From: Burkholderia sp. D-99
Lineage (GTDB): Bacteria > Pseudomonadota > Gammaproteobacteria > Burkholderiales > Burkholderiaceae
NCBI RefSeq assembly: GCF_011605345.1
Contig: NZ_JAAOXM010000003.1
Location: 434,001 to 498,000 of the forward strand
Direction: 5' to 3'
Length of the DNA stretch: 64,000 nt
The first letter of the stretch is position 1; each line of letters opens with the position of its first letter. This document shows positions 1 through 6,374 of this stretch, in pieces. The translations under genes were made by a program, and so were the position numbers. A model generated the notes under the pieces. That model worked only from the letters and a program-made list of their open reading frames with translations. It did not search any database and was not told the origin of the DNA.

Positions 1-58
1 CGTGCGGGCGCGGCAGGACATCCGTCACCTCCTGCCGCCGGAATACCGGTGGCATTTC

Positions 59-88
59 GCCCGGCCCACCCGTGGCTGGGCGCTTTTT
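59..88 (+). terminator. Rho-independent terminator, left chromosomal flank
   Basis: GCCC plus GCC pair with GGC plus GGGC around a short loop, followed by five T. It probably ends a rightward gene lying left of the window. No gene could be recognised in bases 1-173; this hairpin and the next are all I see there. Confidence 0.5.
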
Positions 89-123
89 CGGGAGAGGAGC
101 GGGGCATGCGTTTCGTCGGCAAC

Positions 124-156
124 AAAAAACCCCGCAGACTTGCGTCATGCGGGGTT
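124..156 (-). terminator. Probable ancestral ssrA terminator
   Basis: Read leftward, CCCCGCA pairs with TGCGGGG and runs into six U. It lies just outside the left attachment site and matches the layout seen beside tmRNA at 15801-15844 (CAACAAAAACCCC hairpin, then TTTGGTGG). The simple reading is that this was the original terminator of tmRNA before the element inserted. Confidence 0.6.
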
Positions 157-173
157 CGTGCGACGAGCGCGGA

Positions 174-189
174 ATTTGGTGGGGCGGCG
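174..189. other. Candidate attL (degenerate tmRNA 3' end)
   Basis: ATTTGGTGGGGCGGCG matches ATTTGGTGGAGGCGGCG at the real tmRNA 3' end (15871-15887) except for one missing A. It includes TGGTGG, the complement of the terminal CCACCA. With the leftover terminator at 124-156 it marks the left end of the element. The match is short and has an indel, so the exact crossover point is not fixed. Confidence 0.5.
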
Positions 190-249
190 TCAATGTAATT
201 GATCCACTATCGCCTTTTCCAGTAAGGATTCGCCAGAAAAATACGATCA

Positions 250-271
250 AAGAACCCCCAAAAGAACCCCC
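250..271 (+). repeat. Left arm-type repeats (AAGAACCCCC x2)
   Basis: AAGAACCCCC occurs at 250-259 and 262-271. Related copies sit at the integrase end (15699-15758). Paired short repeats near both att cores are what arm-type binding sites of a tyrosine integrase look like; this role is inferred. Confidence 0.45.
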
Positions 272-308
272 GATTTTCGATCGCAAGGCGGTCGAAAGAG
301 ATTGATTC

Positions 309-324
309 GCGCACAATCGTGCGC
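309..324. promoter_or_regulatory. Palindrome upstream of the AlpA-like gene
   Basis: GCGCAC and GTGCGC are perfect inverted repeats around AATC, about 50 bases ahead of the first gene of the element. It is a possible operator for one of the element's regulators. No clear -35/-10 pair was found beside it. Confidence 0.3.
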
Positions 325-375
325 AGGGTTCAAAGTGAAATGCAGCCGTGTCCACTCTACTGCACACGACCGCAC

Positions 376-642
376 ATGAACGCAACCGTCCACAACACGC
401 CGCAGCCCGGCGTCGGCAACTCCCCGCAAACTTTGCCGCTTGACGGCTTCACCCGATGGGCCGAGCTCAAGCGTTTTGTCCCTTTTAGCCTCGAAACGAT
501 TCGACGGCGAGAAGGTGCGGGCCGCTTCCCAAAACGCGTGAAACTCGGCTCGTCGCGCACCGTTGCTTGGCCGAATCGTGAACTCCATCGCTGGATGGCC
601 GATCCGGTCGGTTATCAAGCGAAAGTGATGGAGGCCGCGTGA
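376..642 (+). CDS. AlpA-like helix-turn-helix regulator
   Basis: An 88-residue protein. Its core (residues about 22-75: FTRWAELKRFVPFSLETIRRRE, then FPKRVKLGSSRTVAWPNREL, here split for length) has the AlpA/MerR-like winged helix layout: a helix-turn-helix, a basic FPKRVKLG wing and a W-x-x-x-E/L ending. AlpA proteins activate excision or early genes in P4-like elements and phage islands. It is the first rightward gene and its stop overlaps the GTG of the next gene. The start is uncertain: ATG 340 in the same frame is possible and neither has a clear ribosome site. Confidence 0.65.
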   Translation: MNATVHNTPQPGVGNSPQTLPLDGFTRWAELKRFVPFSLETIRRREGAGRFPKRVKLGSSRTVAWPNRELHRWMADPVGYQAKVMEAA

Positions 643-1250
643 ATTCCATCGACAACGCACGCTATCTCAGCCCCGCCGCGAAGCAGACCGCCACCGAGCA
701 TCTGCTCAGGATCCGCGCACTCCACGGCGACGACCCGTGTTCGCGCGAGCAGACCGCCGCGCACGAGGCCGGGCACACGATCATCGCAATGGCGTTCGGC
801 TGGCGCTTCCTCGGCGCTCACGTTCGTTCGAAGGACGGAGCCTGGACAGGATCCACGCACTACGAGCACCGGATGACCGGGCGTCCGTACACCCTCGACG
901 AAGCGGCCGACATTTTCTTTGCTGAAGCCGTGATGGATCTGGCCGGCGTCGCAGGGGAGCAAGTCGCCGGCCTGTGCCACCCGGCGTCAAGCCATTTCGA
1001 GATCAAGAACGCAGCGACCGCGTGTGCTGCTCTCGATGCCTTCACAGACGACGCGCCGAGCAGCCATTTCGCACGTGCGCTCGCTCTCGCGATGACGGAG
1101 ATCCAGGCCAATGCCGCGACGTTCGAACTCCTGCGCGCGCACTTTCGACGATCGAAGCGACTGACGCCGGCCGAAGGGCGGCGGATGCTGAAGAACGTAG
1201 CGCCGCGGCTCGCCGACATGCAGTTCGTGAAAAGAAAAAGCCCGCAGTAA
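639..1250 (+). CDS. Stand-alone M41-like zinc peptidase (HEAGH)
   Basis: A 203-residue protein starting with GTG that overlaps the stop of the AlpA-like gene. An HEAGH zinc motif lies near residue 42, followed by a strand-rich stretch and then MDLAGVAGEQVAG and a helix rich in Ala near residues 100-130. This resembles the protease half of FtsH (HEAGH, then an L-A-G-R-A-A-E-E region), but there is no AAA+ ATPase and no membrane segment. Cytoplasmic and probably proteolytic; the substrate is unknown. A role in cleaving a repressor or a host or helper protein is speculation. The third zinc ligand could not be assigned with certainty. Confidence 0.6.
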   Translation: MNSIDNARYLSPAAKQTATEHLLRIRALHGDDPCSREQTAAHEAGHTIIAMAFGWRFLGAHVRSKDGAWTGSTHYEHRMTGRPYTLDEAADIFFAEAVMDLAGVAGEQVAGLCHPASSHFEIKNAATACAALDAFTDDAPSSHFARALALAMTEIQANAATFELLRAHFRRSKRLTPAEGRRMLKNVAPRLADMQFVKRKSPQ

Positions 1251-1258
1251 ATGCGGGC
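1231..1258 (-). terminator. Leftward terminator at the peptidase/primase junction
   Basis: GCCCGCA (1240-1246) pairs with TGCGGGC (1252-1258) around GTAAA. On the minus strand it is followed by TTTTTCTTT; on the plus strand there is no T run. It therefore looks like a terminator for leftward transcription inside a rightward operon, built into the last codons of the peptidase gene. Confidence 0.5.
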
Positions 1259-1286
1259 CCAAAAATTTCAAAGCTCGGTAAACACG

Positions 1287-3557
1287 ATGAATAGTACACC
1301 TACAGAAAATACTGTCAAGCCTAGCTGTACACATTCGGATCTCGTCGCGGCGCTCGCGCCGATCGTTTCGCGCGTGCGCACGTCGACCTGTTGCGTCAGG
1401 CGCCCGGGAAAACCGCCGCAACACATCGGCCAACCGCTGACTGCCGATCGACTCGCGCATCACGTGAATGGCGGGCCGGCCTACGGCGTGTTCCCAATGC
1501 AGCCGGGCAGCGACGTGACGCTGGTGGGGCTGCTCGATCTCGACTCGCACAAGGGCGAGACGCCGTGGCACGAAATGCAGGACACCGCCGTGCGCATCGT
1601 CATCGCCGCGTCAGCGGTCGGGCTGCACGGCATCCCGTTTCGCTCGTCGGGGGGCGCCGGGATCCACATCTACTTCCTGTGGGATGAACCGCAGGATGCG
1701 TACAGCGTGCGCCAGGCGCTGCGGCGCGTGCTTGGTGCGTGCGGCCTGCAGGACGGGACGAAGGGTGTGGCAGCCGGGCAGGTGGAATCCTTCCCCAAGC
1801 AGAGCAGCGTTCCGCACGATGGGTACGGGAACATGTTCGTCCTGCCGCTGGCCGGCAAGTCGGTGCCGCTCGACTCATTCGAGCTGGACGACATGCCGAA
1901 GTCGTACATCACCGAAATGGACTGGCCGACGAGCGCGCCGGTGCCGCGCGCCGAGCGAGAGATTGTCGTGCCGCCGCCGGCCGCCGCGCCTGCCGAGCTC
2001 GGCATCCTGAAGTCCGCCCTCGATGCGATCCCGAACACGGGCGACGACGAGCTGGACTACGACAGCTGGCGCAACGTGCTGTTCGGCGTTCATCACGCGT
2101 CGCAAGGCTCGGATGACGGCTTGGCGCTCGTGCACGAGTTCTCAGCGCGATCGAGCAAGTACGACCCGGCGAAGACCGATCGCGATTGGGGCTATGCCGG
2201 CAAGAACCAGGGCACGCCGATCACGATTGGCACGATCAAGGCGATGGCCGCGGCCCACGGTTGGCAGGATCCAGCGCGCCAGCCGAGCGAGGACGACTTC
2301 GAAGCACTGTCGCAGGACGAGGCGGCCAAGCTGCCCCCGCCGCGTCCGAACTATCGCCGCAATGGGAAGGGCGAAATCCTGATGACCACCGAGAACGTTG
2401 TGGTCGGGGTCAGCGTGCCGCACGAGTGCGGATGGCATATCCGGTGGGACGACTTCCGCGCCGAAGTTGTGCTCGCTCGCCACGAGGATCCTCATGGATG
2501 GCGTGCGTTCACGGATGCGGACTATACGCGCCTGCAAATCGAGCTCGAGCGGAAGCATTTTCCCAAGGTCAGCACGGCGTCGATGCGGGAGGCCGTGACG
2601 CTGGTATCGGATGACAACCGTTTCGATACGGCGATCACATGGCTGACTGGACTACGGCATGACGGCGTGCCGCGCATCGAGACGTTCCTGCGCGATTACA
2701 TGGCCGTCGAGGACACGTCGTACACGCGTGCGGTGTCGCGGTATCTCTGGACGGCGCTCGCCGGTCGCGTGCTGTCGCCCGGGTGCGAGGCGCCGATGGT
2801 GCCGGTGCTGATCGGCGAGCAGGGCGCGGGCAAGACACGGGCCGTGAAAGCCTTGGCGCCGGCAGCTGAATTCTATTGCGAGCTCAACCTTGCCGACCGT
2901 GAGCAGGACGCTTCGCGGCTCATGCGGGGGCGTCTGGTGATCGAGCTGGGCGAACTGCGCGGACTGCATACGCGCGAAGCGGAATCGATCAAGGCATTCA
3001 TCAGCCGGACACACGAGAGTTTCGTGCCGAAATACAAGGAGTACAGCGTGACGTTCGCGCGCCGGTTCCTGTTCGTCGGCACGACCAACCAGGACGAGTT
3101 TCTCGCCGATGAGACGGGGGAGCGCCGATGGCTGCCGGTGCGCGTCGGTCGGTGCGACGTCGACCGAATCGCGGCCGACTGCCTGCAGTTGTGGGCCGAG
3201 GCCCGCGCGGCATACGAGCGCGCCGGGAATGTCGATTGGCGGGAGGCCGAGACGCTGGCGCGCGAAGTGCACGCGCAGCACAAGCTGTCCGACCCGTGGG
3301 CACCGATTATTCACGAATGGCTTGATAGCGATGGTGAATGCGAACTTGGTCTTCCGCCGCGTGAGCGCGGATTTTTACAGGTTCATGAGATCGCAACCGG
3401 CGCCCTTGGAATGGCCCACGGTCGCCTGACACGCAGCGACGAAATGCGAATCGGGAAAATTTTGCGAGAAATGGGGTACTCCAAGCGGTTGAAGCGGGTC
3501 GGGGGGCACCCGACCAAGGTCTGGATGCGATCGGACGTAACCACCGTAACCACGTGA
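1287..3557 (+). CDS. Primase-helicase fusion (AEP primase, PriCT-2, VapE)
   Basis: A 756-residue protein. Residues about 85-130 carry DLDSHKG and SSGGAGIHIYF, the metal and nucleotide motifs of an archaeo-eukaryotic-type primase. Residues about 240-330 match PriCT-2 (DSWRNVLFGVHHAS). The C-terminal half is a VirE/VapE P-loop ATPase: GEQGAGKT near residue 509, GELRGL, and GTTNQDEFL near 597. Such fusions initiate replication of phages and phage islands. ATG 1287 is preferred over 1251 because the earlier codons lie inside the terminator hairpin. The last six codons (Val-Thr-Thr twice) are themselves two iterons of the array that follows. Confidence 0.85.
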   Translation: MNSTPTENTVKPSCTHSDLVAALAPIVSRVRTSTCCVRRPGKPPQHIGQPLTADRLAHHVNGGPAYGVFPMQPGSDVTLVGLLDLDSHKGETPWHEMQDTAVRIVIAASAVGLHGIPFRSSGGAGIHIYFLWDEPQDAYSVRQALRRVLGACGLQDGTKGVAAGQVESFPKQSSVPHDGYGNMFVLPLAGKSVPLDSFELDDMPKSYITEMDWPTSAPVPRAEREIVVPPPAAAPAELGILKSALDAIPNTGDDELDYDSWRNVLFGVHHASQGSDDGLALVHEFSARSSKYDPAKTDRDWGYAGKNQGTPITIGTIKAMAAAHGWQDPARQPSEDDFEALSQDEAAKLPPPRPNYRRNGKGEILMTTENVVVGVSVPHECGWHIRWDDFRAEVVLARHEDPHGWRAFTDADYTRLQIELERKHFPKVSTASMREAVTLVSDDNRFDTAITWLTGLRHDGVPRIETFLRDYMAVEDTSYTRAVSRYLWTALAGRVLSPGCEAPMVPVLIGEQGAGKTRAVKALAPAAEFYCELNLADREQDASRLMRGRLVIELGELRGLHTREAESIKAFISRTHESFVPKYKEYSVTFARRFLFVGTTNQDEFLADETGERRWLPVRVGRCDVDRIAADCLQLWAEARAAYERAGNVDWREAETLAREVHAQHKLSDPWAPIIHEWLDSDGECELGLPPRERGFLQVHEIATGALGMAHGRLTRSDEMRIGKILREMGYSKRLKRVGGHPTKVWMRSDVTTVTT

Positions 3558-3713
3558 TGCGCGCCGGTGGTTACGCGCAGAGCCTTACGCAGCAAGGCTC
3601 GTAACCACCGTAACCACCGTAACCACCTTTCTATATATATACGTGTGCGCGATAAATAAGGGGGATACAGGGGTTTATAGGAAACGTGGGTTACGGTGGT
3701 TACAGGTGGTTAC
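3537..3713. repeat. Inverted iteron array with AT-rich core, candidate origin
   Basis: The 9-mer GTAACCACC (one copy ends in G) occurs forward at 3537, 3546, 3601, 3610 and 3619. GGTGGTTAC (one copy GTGGGTTAC) occurs in inverse at 3566, 3686, 3695 and 3705. Between the two main arms lies an AT tract (TTTCTATATATATACG, 3628-3643) and a GATAAATAAG tract. A 7-bp hairpin (GAGCCTT/AAGGCTC, 3580-3600) sits inside. Directly downstream of a primase-helicase gene this is a strong candidate replication origin. Confidence 0.7.
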
Positions 3714-3780
3714 GCCCCGACAAGGCCGAAAGATGCAGGAAATTACAAGTTCGCAGTGCGAATTTTAAGAAGGAAAAGCA

Positions 3781-4329
3781 ATGAAGAAACTGACCGCGAA
3801 ACAGCAGCGATTCGTCGACGAGTATCTGCGAGATCTGAATGCGACCGCTGCGTACAAGCGCGCCGGCTACGCTGCGCAAGGCAATGCGGCGGAAGTGAAT
3901 GCCGCACGTCTGCTAAGAAATGCTCAGGTGCAAACAGCCATCGCCGCTGCGATGAAAGCGCGCAGCGAGCGCACGCACATCACGCAGGATCGTGTGCTGC
4001 GTGAGCTCGCACGCATCGCGTTCTTCGACATTCGGCGCCTGTACAACGCCGACGGCACGCTGAAACGACCAGACCAGCTCGACGACGAGGCCGCCGCGGT
4101 TCTCGCCGGCGTCGACGTGGTCGAGCAGATGACGTACAGCGCGGACGGTGACGGCGAGCTGATGCCCACGCCGACGCTCACGAAGAAAGCGAAGGTGTTC
4201 GACAAGACGGCGGCGCTCACGCTGGCGATGCGCCACCTGGGTATGCTGAACGACAAGCTCGAGATCTCGAAGCCGCGCGTGCGCGTGGTCGACCAGACGG
4301 GCCGCAAGCCACGCGTGAAGGGCGGTTGA
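3781..4329 (+). CDS. terS: Phage terminase small subunit
   Basis: A 182-residue protein with the Terminase_2 (XtmA-type) pattern: LTAKQQRFVDEYL at the N-terminus, then LNATAAYKRAGY and AARLLRNAQVQTAI, giving an N-terminal DNA-binding helix-turn-helix, an oligomerisation core (ITQDRVLRELARIAF) and a basic C-terminal tail. TerS recognises the packaging site and recruits the large subunit. AAGAAGGAAA precedes the ATG. No large subunit follows, which is how satellites redirect a helper phage's packaging motor; loss of terL from a prophage would look the same. Confidence 0.85.
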   Translation: MKKLTAKQQRFVDEYLRDLNATAAYKRAGYAAQGNAAEVNAARLLRNAQVQTAIAAAMKARSERTHITQDRVLRELARIAFFDIRRLYNADGTLKRPDQLDDEAAAVLAGVDVVEQMTYSADGDGELMPTPTLTKKAKVFDKTAALTLAMRHLGMLNDKLEISKPRVRVVDQTGRKPRVKGG

Positions 4330-4560
4330 AATCCCCATTGGCGATTTCAACTTAGGGCGTAGCGTCTTATTTGGCGGGAGTTGCGTAACGCTCGACACGT
4401 GAAAACGTCGCGTAGCTACCCGTTCAGCTACCCACATGCACCCCACCAGCGGCCGAAAGAGTGGGGATTCCCTATCCCGAACGACGCACGATCCTGCATA
4501 GCGACTTGCGCAAACTGCTTGTGCAAAGACGGGGGATTCCCCGTTCCACCGATGCGATGC
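4325..4560. repeat. Repeat-rich non-coding stretch after terS
   Basis: There is no gene between 4330 and 4588. The stretch holds a perfect 9-bp inverted repeat overlapping the terS stop (GTTGAAATC 4325-4333, GATTTCAAC 4343-4351, no T run), AGCTACCC at 4414 and 4426, GGGGATTCCC at 4463 and 4532, and CTTGCGCAAA/CTTGTGCAAA at 4505 and 4518. Its place beside terS makes it a candidate cos/pac-like packaging site, but it could also be regulatory or a deletion scar. Confidence 0.4.
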
Positions 4561-4588
4561 TGATTGAACTGTCACTGAGGAGCCGAGC

Positions 4589-4840
4589 ATGGCCGTAACC
4601 AACATTTCCATGACCCCGCGCACGCGGATGGCGTTGCAGACCTGCGCGCTGCTGCGCGGCGCGTCGATGGCCCGCGTCGTCGCCGATGCGCTGGCCGAAT
4701 TCATCGAGCGCCACGGGCTGCTGAAGGGCGGCGAATGGCGGATCCGGCCGAACGCGGATCACGCGTGGGGCCGCGCGACGGCCGAGCAGGCAGAAGCAGC
4801 TCGCGTGATGGATTGGGATGTCGAACTGGTGGAGGACTGA
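4589..4840 (+). CDS. Small protein with Arc-like helical N-terminus
   Basis: An 83-residue protein with GAGGAG ahead of the ATG. Residues 8-42 (TPRTRMALQ, then ARVVADALAEFIERHG) suggest a ribbon-helix-helix or short helical domain. The C-terminal part is acidic (WDVELVED). It opens a tightly spaced run of ORFs that ends with the ejection-like proteins. The family was not recognised; a DNA-binding or virion accessory role is possible. Confidence 0.6.
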   Translation: MAVTNISMTPRTRMALQTCALLRGASMARVVADALAEFIERHGLLKGGEWRIRPNADHAWGRATAEQAEAARVMDWDVELVED

Positions 4841-4843
4841 TCG

Positions 4844-5512
4844 ATGGCCGACATCCGAAAGATCGAAGCGCAGCTCGCCGAAGCCCGCCAACAGACCGCC
4901 ACGGCGCAGCAGCAGCTGGAGGATCGACTGCTCGAGAACAACGGCGCCGAGGACAAGGAAACGGCGTCGCTGCGTGCCGTCGCGGATCTGCACCGGTCGC
5001 GCGAAGCGTCGCTCGTCCGTGTACACGAAGCCGCGCAGCGGGCCAATACCACCGCCGCACTCGAAGCGCGGCACCAGGAATCGCGGAACGGCGTGCGCGC
5101 GGCTCGCGCTCTGGAACGTCGCTACGTCAACGCGGCGAAGGCGCTGGAAGCCGCGCTCGAAGCGACCGCCATCGCGCGTAGCGAGTTCCTGCAGGTCGAC
5201 GCTGAGTTGCACGCGGCGATCCGCGCTGTCTGCATGAACCCCGAGCTGCCCGAACCGCATGCGTCTGGCTTGCGTATCGATGGCACCCGCGCGTGGATTT
5301 CCGACCAGGCCGTGCGGACGTACGTCAGGTCGATGTTCGACGAAGAGCACCGGCCCAACAGCATTGGCGTCGTCGCCGCGAAGCACATGCAGCAGACCAT
5401 CGTCCGCCTCGAATTGGCCGCCGACTACCGGAAGCCGACCCATCAACCGCCGCACATCATCGACAGCGAGTCCGCACTGCGCTCGGTGACCGAAGCCGGC
5501 GAGGAGGCGTGA
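4844..5512 (+). CDS. Coiled-coil protein of the virion-type operon
   Basis: A 222-residue protein starting three bases after the previous stop. Residues 1-135 are almost continuous Ala/Glu/Gln-rich helix (EAQLAEARQQTATAQQQLED onward), very likely coiled coil. The last 90 residues are mixed, with RAWISDQAVRTYVRSMFDEE. No catalytic motif is seen. Its stop overlaps the next ATG and it supplies that gene's GAGGAGG ribosome site, so the two are translationally coupled. Function unknown; it could be a structural or chaperone-like head protein. Confidence 0.65.
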   Translation: MADIRKIEAQLAEARQQTATAQQQLEDRLLENNGAEDKETASLRAVADLHRSREASLVRVHEAAQRANTTAALEARHQESRNGVRAARALERRYVNAAKALEAALEATAIARSEFLQVDAELHAAIRAVCMNPELPEPHASGLRIDGTRAWISDQAVRTYVRSMFDEEHRPNSIGVVAAKHMQQTIVRLELAADYRKPTHQPPHIIDSESALRSVTEAGEEA

Positions 5513-6186
5513 TGGACGCTGAACAGCAATCCACACCCGTCGAGAAGACGATCGAGGAACGCGCCGCGGCGTTCTACTCGAACACGAAGCAGCCCGGCGC
5601 GGCCGAGCCGCCGCGCACGCCGGTCGAGCAGCCGAAGGCATGGAACGCCGCCGAGAACCTTCGCGTCGGCGACGGGCAAAGCGCGCCGCAGGCTGTCGAG
5701 CAGGATGCGCTGGCGCTCGTTCGCAACGATCGAGCACGCAAGTTCTACGGCGACGAGGGCGCGCACGGGCCGCTGTACGACGAGTTGACCGGCTCCGGAC
5801 AGTGGGGGCAGGAAGTCGTCGCGTCAATCGACGACGGCCTGGGCGGCACGATCGATCGCAAGGAATTCGCGGCGATCGTCGCTGACCACGGCGGCAACCA
5901 GATCGATGTGCGCGAGTTCATTGCCGACGCCCGGCTGTTTGCGCAGGGCTGGCCGGCGCTGTCCGAGGCCGACAAGCAGGCCCACCTTGCGGACGCGGTG
6001 CAGGGCATGAAAGAGACGTTCGGCGACGGGTGGGAACAGGCGTGGGATGCGGCGAATGCGCTCGCAAAGCGCGATCCGCGCGTTGCGAAGGTGCTCGTCG
6101 AGACGGGCCTCGGCGCCGATCGGAAGACGGTCATCCGGTTCGCGCAGGAAGCGCTCCGGCAGCGTGTCGCCGGGAAGCTGAAATGA
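5512..6186 (+). CDS. Unknown protein with EF-hand-like loop, possible scaffold-type role
   Basis: A 224-residue protein with ATG overlapping the previous stop. The N-terminal 50 residues are Pro/Glu-rich and probably disordered. Near residues 106-120 the stretch DDGLGGTIDRKEF copies the end of an EF-hand loop (Gly-6, Ile-8, Glu-12, Phe) but lacks acidic residues at positions 3 and 5. The C-terminal half is helical (MKETFGDGWEQAWDAANALA, then RKTVIRFAQEALRQR). The acidic, helical makeup and place just ahead of the ejection cassette would suit a scaffold or chaperone; no family was recognised. Confidence 0.55.
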   Translation: MDAEQQSTPVEKTIEERAAAFYSNTKQPGAAEPPRTPVEQPKAWNAAENLRVGDGQSAPQAVEQDALALVRNDRARKFYGDEGAHGPLYDELTGSGQWGQEVVASIDDGLGGTIDRKEFAAIVADHGGNQIDVREFIADARLFAQGWPALSEADKQAHLADAVQGMKETFGDGWEQAWDAANALAKRDPRVAKVLVETGLGADRKTVIRFAQEALRQRVAGKLK

Positions 6187-6374
6187 AATACACCCAAGCC
6201 GAATTGAGGCGCGAGTTCCCCGTCTACGATCCGGGCGAGCCGCGTTTCGCCGCGTGGCTCGTTGCGGATACGGCCGCGCGGTTGGCATGGCTCGGTATGC
6301 GCGAGCTGGTTGCGCGTGCCACTCGCGCGGCGTTCGACGATGCCGCCGGCATTGGAGAAAGCAATGGCAATTAA
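6183..6374 (+). CDS. Small 63-aa operon protein
   Basis: A 63-residue ORF overlapping the upstream stop by four bases and the downstream start by eleven, so coupled on both sides. The sequence MKYTQAELRREFPVYDPGEP with a helical remainder (AAWLVADTAARLAWLGMREL) has no motif I recognise. The tight double overlap and good codon use argue that it is real. Placed before the ejection proteins it may be a small virion or assembly factor. Confidence 0.55.
   Translation: MKYTQAELRREFPVYDPGEPRFAAWLVADTAARLAWLGMRELVARATRAAFDDAAGIGESNGN

Noticed and set aside
2-305. Short ORFs at the left edge
   Set aside because: They cross two terminators and the attL site and show no recognisable product.
639-1250. 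Treating the HEAGH protein as FtsH
   Set aside because: It lacks the AAA+ domain and membrane segments and is a third of the length.
3601-3713. GTAACCACC repeats read as a CRISPR array
   Set aside because: Units are 9 bases, tandem and inverted, with no spacers and no cas genes; an iteron array fits better.
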